Source of the DNA: Sorghum bicolor
Taxonomy: Eukaryota; Streptophyta; Magnoliopsida; Poales; Poaceae
DNA: 64,000 bases
Reading direction: 5' to 3'
Assembly: GCF_000003195.3 (NCBI RefSeq)
Contig: NC_012871.2
Coordinates: forward strand, 14,392,293 to 14,456,292
The position numbers were made by a program, and so were the translations under genes. The notes under the pieces were generated by a model. That model searched no databases, had not been told where the DNA came from, and was given only the letters and a program-made list of their open reading frames with translations. Positions 23,514 through 34,974 of this stretch are shown here, in pieces (positions within the stretch are counted from its first letter, which is position 1; every line of letters starts with the position of its first letter).

Positions 23514-23974
23514 TGTCGACGAAAGCTAGTCGACAGTCTACCTTGGGGTATACCCACGGTAGTAGTTTATCGGTAGACGGTGCGCAAACTACGAACTCGA
23601 TGGTGACGCAAGACACGGACAAGCTTTTTATCCAGGTTCGGCCGCCGTGTGGGCGTAATACCTACGTCCTGCGTCTGGTTGTATTGATTTGTGTTGAGAG
23701 AATAATGATGTCCTAGGGGGGTCCCTTGCCTCTCCTTATATAGTCCGGAGGGCAGGGTTACAGATCTGGAAACTAATCCTAGTCGGTTACAACTGCCATA
23801 GATAGTTCGATATCAATTCCTATTCTAACCGACTAGAATCCTGCTTGATCTCCACGTCTTGTTTCCTTACGCGAAACTCCGAGCTGTTGGATCAAGCCTT
23901 GAACTCGTCTCGTAATGGGCCAAGCCTCCTGGCCCAAGTCTGGCCGTAAGGCTATAGGGGTTTATACCCCCACA
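23514..23974 (-). repeat. 5' LTR of the Tat element
   Basis: This is the partner of 11699-12159. On the minus strand it carries TATATAA at 23742-23736, the probable promoter for gag-pol. The transcript would run leftwards through the PBS at 23512-23495. Confidence 0.95.
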
Positions 23975-23979
23975 CCAAC

Positions 23980-24887
23980 CCCCTCATCCTTTCTATTTAT
24001 AAAAACTTTAAAAGGGCGGTTGTCGATGCATATATCTATATTAAATATTGCAGATCTCGTTGAGTTGATCTTGATATAGGTCAGCGTTGGAGGGGAAACC
24101 ACTTCACCGACATAAATTGATGGTTTCCCAAGGACAAGCTTAGTGTCCTAAAACAAGCACTGATCAGATTGTAACATGAGCTTTTAATTATTTGCAACAT
24201 TACCTTGTGTATTGAGCATATAACGATAATTGTAAAAAATTCCTTCGGGTATTCTTGTCACTAACCTTTCTAGGATTGGAGCAAGAAGATCGGATGAATG
24301 ACAAGCACAAGGTATGTCTAACCAATCAACATACAACATTGAATTAAATTCATCCAAACTTGAATTTTGCAAAATTCAAGCTTGGGGGAGTACTTTACAT
24401 TAAAAACATCATTTGCCATGTTGCTATGTTGGTTGTCTCTACCTTTGAGACATGCTCAATTTGTTAAATACTAATCACACTACTTCATCTCCACTTGAGA
24501 AGATCACTATAAATGCTCTCATGCTACCTTTATTTGCTTTAGTATATGTCTAGGTTTGGAGTAGTTTCATTTATCTCTTAATTAAGCATGGTGCTTAGTT
24601 TAGGAATGATGATCTTATTTTCAAGGGATTTTAAATTAAGCATGATGCTTAGGTTAAAATGCCCTCCAAAATCAAATTAGACATGGTGTCTAGGTTGATT
24701 TTTGAGCCAATAGTATGCTATAGTAGATATGGGATATTTTGTTGGACTAACCCCTGCGGGAAAACTTTCAATATCAACCTGCGAAGTCCTGAGATAAAGT
24801 CACATTGGAGACAAAGAGAGAGACACATGAAGGTTAATAATTTACACAAGGAAGGCATAGCTCACAAGAGATGATCCATGGAAGGTG
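23980..24887 (+). other. internal leader of the non-autonomous gypsy element
   Basis: This 900 bp of the host gypsy element lies between the two nested insertions. It is AT-rich and has no credible gene. A purine run AAGCTTGGGGGAG occurs at 24378-24390, and TAAGCATGGTGCTTAG-like phrases recur near 24583, 24634 and 24677. Confidence 0.5.
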
Positions 24888-25360
24888 CACTGCTACAGAA
24901 AATATTTTTACAGGCGATGCTAAAGGCATCTTCACAGACGGCCAAGCCCACCGCCTGTACCAGGGGTTAGTACAAAATGGACCACAGTACAGGCGGGGTT
25001 GTGTGAGCCGCCTGTGAAAATTAGGTTTTCACAGGCGGCGCACCTAGCCAGCCGCCTGTGTAAATGAATTTTTACACAAGCGGCTGACAATGTGAGCCGC
25101 CTGTATAAATGTAATTTACACAGGCGGCTCACACTACACCGCCTGTGTAAATAATTTTTTATATATATTTCAAATTTTAATTTTTCCCACCAAACACAGT
25201 GCTAAACACCATATATATGTATATATATATATACACACACACATCATACATACACCACATATATATATTATAGAATTGTAAACATGAAATCAAACATCAA
25301 CCATAAAATTATATATATACACGTCAATTAATGCATGTTATCTGCACAACCATACAGTGT

Positions 25361-26456
25361 TTACATGTCATTTCGCTTCAGATTTAGACCTGCTATGTCT
25401 GTCAGCACTCTAAAATTATCACTTGCTAAATCGCCCTCATGATCAAAATATGCACCGTCACTTGGAATTATTTCTCTCATTATAAAACCACACAAGTCTA
25501 CTACTATATCTTCCAGCGTCTTTGGTGTAAAGGGCACGTCCTTTCCTTGCTTTTTTGGCTGCAAACAAAGTTTAAAAGCATGATTGACACATGTTCAATA
25601 TATAATTTTGCAACTTTAATGAGAAAACTTCATACATATATATTATTTAGCATATTTTTGTCCCTGACGTAACGTCCCCGCTGTCTTATAAACTCACAGA
25701 CATAGTACCCACAATAGACCGATCCAGGTGGTTGCTTGTGGCACTATATAATGAGCAACGGATTATTCTAAATTTGCCATGCTTTATGTATTATTTATAT
25801 GATGAAATGTGTTTGGACAACTTACCGGATAGTGGTGTTGTATCATCAATGGCACCCTAGGATCTGAGCGTGCGGCGTCGACTGGTCCCTTTTGTTTCTT
25901 ATAAAACCGCCATGCCCTGTAGATATCGAATATAAATCACTAAAGTTATTTTGAAACTCTAATTTATATAAGTACGCATGTGGTTTCATATGTTGGCTCA
26001 CCTTTCTAATTGAACCAAGAATGGTTGATACTTCTCGGGAGGAACATGTAAAGAATCTAGGACAAGCACCTTCCCTTCGAAGGGATAAATATAAAAAACA
26101 ATCCAATGGTCACTGCATGAATAAATGAGTGAGCGACACATGTATATTGTTTGCACGATAATTATTTGAAGTACGTATATGAAGTCAAGCTTACCTAAAG
26201 TTGTAAGGTGCCAATATAAAATCCCTATACTTATACCTCAGCATTGATCTACCAAGATAGAGGGCATAATTATCCTCGTATTTTCTTTGCAACTCTTTAA
26301 TAGCTTCTGCAACTTCTTCTGGTGTTTTGTCTTTCTCTATCTTTGCTCTATCGTCCTTTGATAGTACAAATTTGTGCATATTTTCTTGTAACTTGATAGG
26401 ACTCAGATAACTGACCATCGAGTAGATAATAATGACCTCTGCTCGTGATCTTGCAA
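25361..26456 (-). CDS. Ulp1/C48-like cysteine protease of the CACTA element, exons approximate
   Basis: The first exon (about 26456-26205) gives [19 protein letters not shown] and a charged helix ending ILAPYNF. The next (about 26115-26002) gives [11 protein letters not shown] with the catalytic His and [17 protein letters not shown] with the catalytic Asp. Further down, near 25910-25650, come [25 protein letters not shown] with the catalytic Cys, and [10 protein letters not shown]. The last exon ends [11 protein letters not shown] near 25364. The His-Asp-Cys order is that of SUMO-protease-like C48 peptidases, which many grass CACTA elements carry. The triad is intact. Exon ends were judged by eye and may be off by a few bases. 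Its role in the element is unknown. Confidence 0.65.
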
Positions 26457-26528
26457 ACTACAGACAACATCTACATATTAGAGTCTCACACTACATATTA
26501 ATAATAATTGTGTGTGCATGAGTGATAC

Positions 26529-27510
26529 TTACAGACACCAGATTGTTATGAGTTGGACGTCAAGCCGCCTATAGTTCAATAACAAGTGCATGTCCTCAAA
26601 GGTAACAAATGCCTTGCTTTTTTCGTTACCAGTAGCAAACACGTCTGCTGGTATATCAACTCTGATTGCATGGAGGCCAGCATGCACTGCTCTCATGTAC
26701 CAGTCATGAAATCTTTTTATCGGCCATTGAATCTTATCAAGCATCGTCCATTGGAGCATAGGCCTTCCGGGCACATAGTCACTGGGGACATTGGCATAAT
26801 CATCAATCGTTGGCTTTCTGATATCCGTTAGGGTCAATGGTTGATTTGATGGCTGTTTGACATGTACATCGCCACTTGGGGCTTCCTTTGATGGGGGCAT
26901 GGCTTCTATTGACTGGGCGGTGGCTTCCTTTTTCTGTGACGGTTCGAGCTCAATAAGCCGTGCTGTCCGCTGCTTTCCAAGTCCTTTCAGAAAGAGAGTT
27001 GTGCCTGCTGCTTTCCCCTTTTTTTGGCTCAAAGGGAGAAATCAATTTTGGAATTGGAAATTTCTTCACCTTCGTAGACGCCGGTGCTGCTGGGGGAGTT
27101 TGGTCATCTTCCTTCTGCTTTGGAGGTGGTGGGGGAGTTTGCTCATCCTCCTTCTCCTTTGGAGGTGGTGGGGGAGTTTGCTTATTCTCCTTGGATGGCG
27201 GAGTCTGCTGCTCATGCATGTTCTCCTTGGCTGGCACCTCGGGCTCATTCTGCAAGAATGCCATCTCATGTATTGGGGAGGACGGTGGTGGCTCATAAAT
27301 GTACGGGGATGCTGGAGCATGCATTGGTGATGGTGGTTGTTGATATGTTTCGGCCTCTTGGGATGGTTGAGGCACTATGCTTGGAGAGGGTGGCGCTGGT
27401 CGATCAATCAACCTTACGTACCGTCTCGGCCATTGTATGAAGTTATTGATTGCTTGTCCAAGCTTCTCTATACCCTCAGAGGTCGGGATTTCTATGAAGT
27501 ATTTATGCAC
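26529..27510 (-). pseudogene. CACTA-associated proline-rich protein, frameshifted
   Basis: Two overlapping minus-strand frames make up one former ORF. The upstream part (27510-26950) has repeats of KEKEDEQTPPPPPK and a Pro/Ser-rich stretch. The downstream part (27032-26529) has SDYVPGRPMLQWTMLDKI and HDWYMRAVHAGLHAIRV, phrases that recur in the protein upstream of Ulp1 in grass CACTA elements. The frames swap in an A-run near 27020-27030, where one base seems to have been gained or lost. It would normally be spliced or read on into the protease exons below 26456. Confidence 0.6.
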
Positions 27511-28364
27511 AAAGATTTGAAAAAGTATTTATTTGCCATTTTATGATTTTCAACATTTTAATGTTTGAGTTTATAAAGTCTAATTCATCTGAAAAAAGAA
27601 AAGTTAAAACTGAAACAAAATTATAAACTTCAAAATGTCCTCATCATTACTCTATTTGTATAGATCTACTCACAAGAATTCTAAAAAGTATTTATTTTCT
27701 ATTTTTTTAATTTCTACCATTTACTATGAATTTACATAAAAATTTAGCTAAAACTCTCTCTCTTGCCCTATGAACCCTAACCCTAAGCAAGAATGCTTCA
27801 TGAACTCTAGATCTAGAGCACCTCCAATACAAGAATTGAACCAAAGAATCACTAAAAAATAGCATCAAGGGCTCCAACTAACCTTTTGGAAGTTTCTCAC
27901 CAAAGAAATGAGGATCAAAACCTCCCCCCTTGGAAACTGGAATCGTCTGGTGCGCCTGGTCCGTGAGCTCACGGGAGTAACTGTTCTTGTCTGGAGGTGG
28001 ACGAAGGGTATTTATAGCAGACTTAGCACAGGAGGCTCATAAAGAGGGCCGCCTGTGTAAATACATTATCACAAGCGGTCCTCTATACAAACCGCCTGTG
28101 TAAAAAGACACATTTACACAGGCGGTTGTCGTAATTCGGCCGCCTGTGTTAATGGTATTTACACAGGCGGTTCGTATTGTAAGCCGCCTGTGTAAATGTG
28201 AAGTTTACACAGGCGGTGTAATTAAGAAGACCGCCTGTGTAAACGTGTTTACACAGGCGGTTTTCTTGTTGGGCCCTCTGAAATTTTTCTACTAGCGCCA
28301 TGATATTGTGAACCGCCAGTGAAAAAAAAACAACGTGCCAGCAAAAACGATTTTTATACTAGTG

Positions 28365-29015
28365 GAGCCACAAACACGATGCACAACCACTAAGAAAGGA
28401 AAGCTTCCACAAGATGATACTGTACCATCATTCTTCAAGTAAGGTAACATCTTAAGGTACTTGACTATCACTTTTATAAGCTTCTTTTTGGGTTCTAGCG
28501 TTCACATGAATAAAAGAGACATACATGTATGAATTACAACTCTAGATTAACCAACCCAATCGATTCAACATGTTTAGTCCTTCCACCTTTGTGATCCCAC
28601 ACTCCTAATCATATGAACTAAAATGTTGCACACTCAATCTTTGGAAGATATATTTTATAAAAAAAACAACATAAATATAGATAGATTATCTTTCCATTAG
28701 GTTGAGCGATTTGATCTGACAAATGTTTTAAATGTTATACTCATGATCTTATTATCCATCAACTTTGTCTTGCTCACTATGCTAAAGGTTAGAGAAGAAC
28801 AAATACATTTTTGGTTCTGTTGGTGTTTTCCACCAACAGGGCCCATGCACTTGATCTCTGCCTTGTCTTTATGAGCAGGTACACTTTAAGCAAAATATGA
28901 AGGAGTTTTACAACTCCCAGACTCCACCAAGTGAAGAACCTAGATCTACGAGCATAAACACACTAGAGATACTGGACACTCAGGCAATCACTGCTCTGAG
29001 ATGCTTGAGGACGTA
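28365..29015 (+). other. internal region of the gypsy element, right of the CACTA insertion
   Basis: No gene is visible. The sequence is AT-rich, and a short perfect inverted repeat CTGTTGGTG...CACCAACAG lies at 28818-28840. Short matches to gag-like peptides are too weak to call. Confidence 0.4.
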
Positions 29016-29039
29016 ACTATTGGAGTAACCCAATTGTGG

Positions 29040-29842
29040 AAGTAATTACTGACCTTCTGCCAGTCAAGAAAGGCGATCCAGGACGCCCCGTGATCCCGAT
29101 CTCCATTGGCATGCTTGCAGATCGTACGCTAAGTTTCCCAAAGGGAATATTGAAGAACCTCCGCGTCCAAGGAGGCCATCCCTGAACACCTCGGGAGATG
29201 TCATCCATGCTAGTGCTGCCAAGATCAGTTTCTACATCAAAGAGAGGAAGGAGACGTTTTCCTTCAAGAACAAGACTACACAAATCTTAGAGCAATCCTG
29301 ACATGAACTAAGGAAGAGGACCAACAGGAGGAACAGGAACAAGCAAATGTGGACCGAGTCAGCTAAGATGGTCACTATAGTTCAAGGAGGTCAAGATCGT
29401 CGACTTAAGTCACCGTTCCTGACCAAAAAGGACGACCCAAGTATGCCAAGCATCCAGTGCTCCATCAATGGATACAACTTCTAGAAGATGCTTTGCGACA
29501 CCGGGTCATGCGTCAACATAATGGCCACAGTTACTTATCAGCTCCTGTTCAGAACCATGCCCCTAAAACCGACATACATTCAGCTCCAGATGGCAGATCA
29601 GACATTCCAAAAGGTTGAAGGTTATTGACAGGGGAGAAGACAAGTATGATCCACCCATCATCCTTAGGAGACCGTTCCTCAACACCGTTAAAGCAATCAT
29701 CTACATTGGAACCGAAAAAGTCCACATGAACTTCCCCTCTGAGAAGGTACGCTGCTATTTTACTGACCCTAACTATATAGTTGAAGACTCTAAGCAGGTC
29801 AGGACAAGAAGAAGACGACGCAACCGCAATCAGAGGAGGTAA
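29040..29842 (+). pseudogene. degraded Gag-Pro segment of the non-autonomous gypsy element
   Basis: Plus-strand frames give IGMLADRTLSFPKGILKNLRV near 29100-29165. They then give AKISFYIKERKETFSFKN (about 29218-29272), LCDTGSCVNIMA with the retropepsin active site (about 29492-29527), LKPTYIQLQMADQTFQKVEG (about 29567-29627) and, in a further frame, PPIILRRPFLNTVKAIIYIG followed by FPSEKVRCYF (29655-29760). These are Athila-like protease phrases, with stops and frame changes between them. LADR/MADQ-type phrases appear twice, so part of the protease may be duplicated. No RT follows. Confidence 0.7.
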
Positions 29843-29984
29843 ACCATCAAGGACGGATGGGCAGACTATGAAGGAAAAGTTGTAAGGACTGAAGACATAC
29901 AACTTGAACAGAACTATCCTGAGGAGACCGTAGCACCGAGTTAGGTGTGGAGAGAGAAGATAGTTATACATGAAGAGCAGGCGC

Positions 29985-32193
29985 CGCTGGAACCACCGAC
30001 TACGCCATCCAGCGAATCCCAGGACGACTGAGGAAACGAAGAGTCCCGTTCGGAGGACTTAAAAACACCGAACGCCGTGTCAAGAGGTAAACTTGGTAGT
30101 TACCCTTTTTCTTTCAATTATTTAAAATAGTTTGCTTAGTTAATCAGGTTTATATCATCTTGAAAAGAAAATAAAAATGTTAAAAATAGTAAGCCCCATG
30201 TGAGTATGCTCATGGCATAAAACTCATAAGTACATTCACTATGGTGGCTTAAAAATAAAATAAATATATTCCTGTCCTATAAAAATAAAAATATAAAAAT
30301 AAATTTTTGATCCTACTAAAGAGTGTAACATTTATTGAGGAGGTTCAACATGATAAAGGCTAGATATTTATGCTAACACTTAATTAGTTCCACAAAGCTT
30401 TGTTGTCTATTTGAGCTCCACAGAATTCAAGGATCAAATAAGACTAGCAGATGGAGGACATCCTAATCGCTGTCAGGGTGCTGCCGACATTCAAATACAC
30501 CTCAGCCACCTGCTAGCTACATCAGGAGAAATTATGTCAAAATCCAGTTTGGGGGAGAGCACCCCCATTTATCCAGCTAAGTGTTCTACTCGCGTTTATA
30601 CTTTACTCAAATAATAAAAAGATGCATAATCATAAAAACCCAAATAAAGATTTTGTGCTTATATATATATATCTTTGCTTAGTTTGCTAAATAAATAAAT
30701 AAATAAATAAAAAGTTTGCTATGAACCCTCATGATAAGCTCTCACATGGAAATGATGAATAGTTGCTCTGCCACGACTAATTCTCAAAATTGAAATCTCT
30801 CTCAAGTTTAGGCATGACTGTTATTAATTAATATTTGCTCTAAACCTGAACTTGTGGGAAGAGTACTTGATCTGAAGTCTAAGTCATTAACGAATATGAT
30901 ATGGGAAGGTTGAGCTGATGTTTATCTGTTCTTAGAGATGCTAGAATTCTGGAGAATTTTATCTTTGAAAATCTTTAAAATATCACATGATGAGTTCCTG
31001 TATGGTGCGAGTTTAAATTCCTACCACAGCCATAAATACATGCTTGCTAGATTTTGAGCCACACATTTAATTTTTACTGCTTATGAGCATTGAGTGTGGT
31101 CAAGCTGTGTAGACCCTTAGGAGCTTGTCATGTGGTTAAATCAAGATTCACTTGCACGTTCACTCACACATGCTACTTCTACTCCGGAAGTACCATCCAC
31201 GTATATCCATTTCCATCTCCAGAACCACCCAAAAATATTCTACTCCTAATCCGGGAGAGAATAGCCAAAAATATTTCTGTTTTTCCCCTGTGAAATAAAT
31301 GCTCAAGTTATCTTGTTACTACCACTTGCTATATTATCTCATGAGATGAGTGCTCTAAAAAAAGAGAGAAAAAAAGTATACGAGGAAATAAAAAGGGGCA
31401 AGTGCCCGGAACCTCGAAAGAAAGAAAAAGTGAGACGAGAGGTAAAAATGGACAAGTGTCCGATACTAGAATTAGAGGTACAAGATACCCACCTGAGAGA
31501 AAAGAAAAAAAATAGAGCATCTCATTCTCCTCAAAAAGTTTCAAAAGAGCAAGAAAGGTATGTATCCCCTCAAAGGAGCACAAGTAGAATTAGACTTGCA
31601 CCATTGTTATCACCATCATCACCATACACCATTCATTCGCCACACATGCACATCTTGATTTGACTTATTGACTTGTTCTTCTGGATCCATGGTTTGACTA
31701 TGCAATAAATGTCTTGTAAGTTTGTATTAGCTGTCTCCCACCTATGAGCTCCAGATATCAAAATCTTATTAGAGTAGGGTGAGAGAGAAGGCAATGTCAC
31801 TATGCCTCATACCAAAAATACCACATACTTTGAGAGAAGGCATACACCTTTACTGCCTTGGTAAGGATCCAGAAATACCACAAAAGAGAGACTAGAGAGA
31901 GTCATACAAGGAATCTCTAAGTTTTATTTGAAAATCTGCAAAAACTCGAGAGCTATAGTTAATCGAAGAACAAGAGACATGGTGCTTGACTAGACCGTTC
32001 TATTTTTTTAACTGCTCAAGACACAAGTGATGGTTACAAGCCCCATGGTGGAAGGTAAAATGAGTAAGTTTAAATCTTAACAGTTTACCCTAACCCAGAG
32101 ATGAGATCTTGTTTGAACGCATGTGTACCTTTAAGGCATGAAACCACTGCAGAAACTCTTGAGTTCATCTTTGCTTAGGGACGAGCAAAGGTT
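29985..32193 (+). other. 3' untranslated region of the gypsy element
   Basis: This 2.2 kb AT-rich region has no gene I can support. It has (AT)n at 30660-30672, (AAAT)n near 30689-30712, and a short Lys-rich open frame at 31313-31663 that I take as chance. Long non-coding 3' regions are usual in non-autonomous gypsy elements. Confidence 0.5.
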
Positions 32194-32208
32194 AAGCTTG
32201 GGGGAGCT
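32194..32208 (+). other. polypurine tract of the gypsy element
   Basis: AAGCTTGGGGGAGCT abuts the right LTR and is the expected plus-strand DNA primer site. Confidence 0.75.
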
Positions 32209-33498
32209 TGTTGACGGTCCTTAATGCTCACATTTAACCATCAACTAATCATGGAAAAGGATCCAAATACAACTAACACCTAGACTTAGGGTTTTATCTG
32301 ACAGAATTCCACGAGTTTTGGTGTTTGTCTATTTCTGCAGGGGGTTATCAGGAAATACGGAAGAAAGGCCAACACGTCGGGTTTACATAGAGATATTAAC
32401 GTGCCGCGCAATTTTCTACCATCTAGAAGACTCCAGAAGCCATGGGAAGGAAGCGGAGGCCGAACGGGGCCAGGCACTGGGCGCCCGCCCAATTGACCAG
32501 GGCGCCCGCCCCCTCCTAGAGTCCAAACAGGACTCTATTTCGGGATCAATCTCCACCGACCTAAAGGATCAAGGATAATCGTTCAATCAATGTCGGTTTG
32601 ATCCAACAGCCCATATTCACTTGAAGGGACTATAAAACCAGACCCCCCTGGCCCCTGAAGATCATACCTCTTCTAAAGAATCAAAGCTAGGGTTTTAATT
32701 CTTCAACCAAGTAGAGAGGATCCCTCTAGTTCTTCTAGTTCTACCTCTAGTTCATCTAGATCTAGTTCTAGTTCATCTAGTTCTAGTTCTAGTTCTAGTT
32801 CCTCTAGTTCTAGTTCTAGTTAGTTCTAGTTGTAATCTAGAAAATAGGGAGAGAGAAGAGGAGAGCGGAGGAGGAGCCGGATCTGTCGGATCTTCCTCAA
32901 CATTGTACTTTTGCAGCAACTGGTTCGTTCTTCATCGTTCTCCAGGTTCTTCAATTCACAATTCCTGAGTTCTTTAATTACTTTTATTTACATTCAAGTT
33001 ATTTATTGGATTCCCGCTTGCATCAAGTGCTCTAATCTTTGAAACATTAGAGTAGTAATTAATAGATTAGACGTGGTGTTTAGTCTTGCAATTACCTAGA
33101 ATTGCACCCAATCCTGCGGATTGTTGTGGTAGCCTTAGGGTAGTGACAGCCCTAACGGTCGACGTATTCCATCTCGTTCGGATCGGTGTTTGTAGGACCG
33201 TAGTCAGACCTTCCTAGCCCCCTTCTCATCTCTTTCTGTGGTTAGTGCTCTGATGTCCCGATATAAATAATCTTTGAAGTAATTCTTGATTCTTAGATCA
33301 ACTAGAGAACTCTCAGGAAACTTCCTCTCTTCCCACCAAAAATAATTATATAGTTATCTTTAGGCGATCTTGATTCTTCGTAATTAGTACACTCACGTTC
33401 CCTGTGGAAAATCGATACTCTGGAATACTCCCGGGTGAAGGCTACATCGATATCCGTGCGCTTGCGGATTTTTATGTTTGCATTTAAAATACCCAACA
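32209..33498 (+). repeat. right LTR of the non-autonomous gypsy element
   Basis: It matches 10173-11451 end to end, from TGTTGACGGTCC to AAATACCCAACA, and is followed by the CTGAG duplication. It is 11 bp longer than the left copy, partly from one more AGTTCT unit in the microsatellite. TATAAAA is at 32631-32637. Confidence 0.92.
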
Positions 33499-34569
33499 CT
33501 GAGCACCCTTGGGACTTAGTGTCCATGCTTAGGGAGTGCTAGGAAAGCCTCTAACTCACTTGTGCTTGCAAGAGTGCGAATCAATAGCGAGTGAGTGATT
33601 CCAGTGCATTGCATTGAGAGATTGCATCGAGTGGCACTAGGTGTTCGTGTTGCAAGCCGGTGGTGCTTGTTACTCTTGGAGGTTGCCACCTCCTAGACGG
33701 CTTGGTGGCTTGTGACTCCATCGAAGCACACAAGGAGATTGTGCGGTGCTCCGGAGAAGAGATTGTGAGGGGTACGGTGCTCACCCCGAGAGGATCGCGA
33801 AGAGCAACTCTAGTTGAGCGAGACATGAAGAGCGACAAGTGGTCCGGCTGGGTCAAGTGCTAGAGCTTGTGGTAAGCACTCCACGTGGGAGAGTGTGACT
33901 TGCAGGTCACCACTAGCAAGAGGACCGGCGGCAACCTTGGAGCTTGTCTCAACGGGGACGTAGCTTGGTGGCAACCAAGTAAACCTCGAGAGAAAATGAT
34001 CGTGTCAACATTGTTCTTCCCATTGGTTTGCAAGTCCCTAACACAAGCTTGTTATTACATTCATATACTTGTGCTTGTGTAGTTGCTCTTGTAATTAGTT
34101 AGCTTGTGCAGCTTGCTAGTTACCTTCTTGCTTGTGTAGCTAGAAGTAGTTTCCTTGCGTGACTAATTTGGTTTGTGTAACCTTGTTAGTCACATTGCTT
34201 AGTTTGTGTAGCTAAGTAAGTTGCGCTCTCTAATTTGGCATTAGTTGCCTTGTTATTGAGCTTGCTAGTGAGCTTAGGCTTTGTGCGCTTTGCCTCACTA
34301 GTTTGTGTAGGAGCTCCCCCGGTTTGCAAAGTACTAGTTGCATAGGTTTGTGTGACCTTTCTTCTAGATTTGGTTAAGTGAGCTCTTGCTAAGGTAGCAC
34401 CTTGCTTGCTTGTTTAGGATCTTTTCAAGGTGCTAGAGAACTTAGATAGAGGGGTGTAGTCTTGGCTAGACCGATAGTTTTAATTCCACACTTGTTTCGA
34501 TTAGTCGGCGTGTTAAAGTTTTAGAAAGGACTATTCACCCCCCCTCTAGTCTGCCATCTCGACCCTTCA

Positions 34570-34964
34570 GAGTCGAATATGAAAGCCTTTCCATCCTGAG
34601 GATAGATCATAAATACAATCCAGTGGCCCATGATGCTCAAGTTGTACCATTAAAACAATATTGATCCCAAATCTTCAAATATGAAAAGTGGCATAGCTAT
34701 TTCAAGTATTGTTTTGACTTACCCAAATTAGTGAGCGGCAAGGATGCACCCATTTCCCTTGATCTTCTTCATGGCTTCTAAGACATATTGTCCCTTTCTC
34801 AACTTGATCTCTCCTTGCATCAAATTCCATGTTAGCACTCGGTCCATCCCCTTCAGCTTCACCAGCTTAGGATGCATGTCTGGTATATCAAAGCCAATGA
34901 CGGCCCTTTGGAAAATATGCATAGGAGATAGGTAGATAATATCTTTATCTAGTTCCTTGCACAC
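34570..34964 (-). pseudogene. Ulp1-like protease fragment of the second CACTA element
   Basis: A minus-strand frame from 34964 gives MCKELDKDIIYLSPMHIFQ and a charged helix ending NGCILAAH. The next piece (about 34640-34570) gives MGHWIVFMIYPQDGKAFIFDS, with the catalytic His and Asp of a C48 protease. The sequence then stops at the SIRE LTR, so the Cys half is gone. Confidence 0.65.
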
Positions 34965-34974
34965 ATATGATTGC

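Larger units (their letters stand above)
11699..23974 (-). mobile_element. Tat-lineage Ty3/gypsy LTR retrotransposon, full length
   Basis: The two 461-bp LTRs (11699-12159 and 23514-23974) are flanked by a perfect CCAAC duplication (11694-11698 and 23975-23979). The element is transcribed on the minus strand. It has a PBS at 23512-23495, then gag, protease, RT, RNase H and integrase down to 17110, then an antisense gene on the plus strand, a 70-bp tandem array, and the PPT next to 12160. The layout with an extra antisense gene and a repetitive 3' region is typical of Tat elements such as grass RIRE2/Cinful/Grande relatives. By direct reading the LTRs differ at 4 positions of 461. Six nonsense codons break gag and pol and one breaks the antisense gene, so it cannot now move on its own. 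Confidence 0.95.
24888..28364 (-). mobile_element. non-autonomous CACTA (En/Spm) transposon with Ulp1-protease gene
   Basis: The left end reads CACTGCTACAGAAAA. The right end reads, on the minus strand, CACTAGTATAAAAATCG. Both ends are packed with subterminal copies of TTTACACAGGCGG or its complement (24905-25145 and 28020-28265). The coding traces on the minus strand are a proline-rich ORF and a C48/Ulp1-like cysteine protease. No TNP2-type transposase is present in the 3.5 kb. The flanking triplets are GTG and GAG, an imperfect 3-bp duplication. It lies within the internal region of the 10173-33498 gypsy element. Confidence 0.85.
10173..33498 (+). mobile_element. non-autonomous Ty3/gypsy element (Athila/Tat-like) with nested insertions
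   Basis: Two LTRs, 10173-11451 and 32209-33498, flank the element, with a perfect target duplication CTGAG (10168-10172 and 33499-33503). After the left LTR comes a tRNA-Asp-type primer site. Before the right LTR comes the polypurine tract AAGCTTGGGGGAGCT. Removing the nested Tat element (11699-23974) leaves about 11 kb, and removing the CACTA element (24888-28364) as well leaves about 7.6 kb. The only coding trace is a degraded protease region near 29.0-29.8 kb. No reverse transcriptase or integrase of its own is visible, so it would need enzymes supplied in trans. The LTRs differ at a couple of dozen positions or more by eye, so it is older than the element inside it. Confidence 0.9.
7528..34569 (+). 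mobile_element. SIRE-like copia LTR, split by nested insertions
   Basis: The LTR starts TGAAAGGTCC right after a polypurine tract and ends in CACCCCCCCTCTAG...CCCTTCA at 34569. This pyrimidine-rich terminus is characteristic of grass SIRE elements. Its own sequence is present only in pieces: 7528-8326, 9902-10172 and 33504-34569, about 2.1 kb in all. The order is restored when two insertions and their target duplications are removed. A TATA-like TATAAAT lies at 10134-10140. The LTR carries repeated GCGTCCGGTG phrases at 8248-8290 and 9935-10060. Immediately to its right is the interior of a CACTA element, so it or its parent probably inserted into that transposon. Confidence 0.7.

Noticed and set aside
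31313..31663. 116-codon Lys/Glu-rich open frame
   Set aside because: It is in the AT-rich 3' untranslated part of a non-autonomous gypsy element. The composition is explained by A-rich DNA and no domain is visible.
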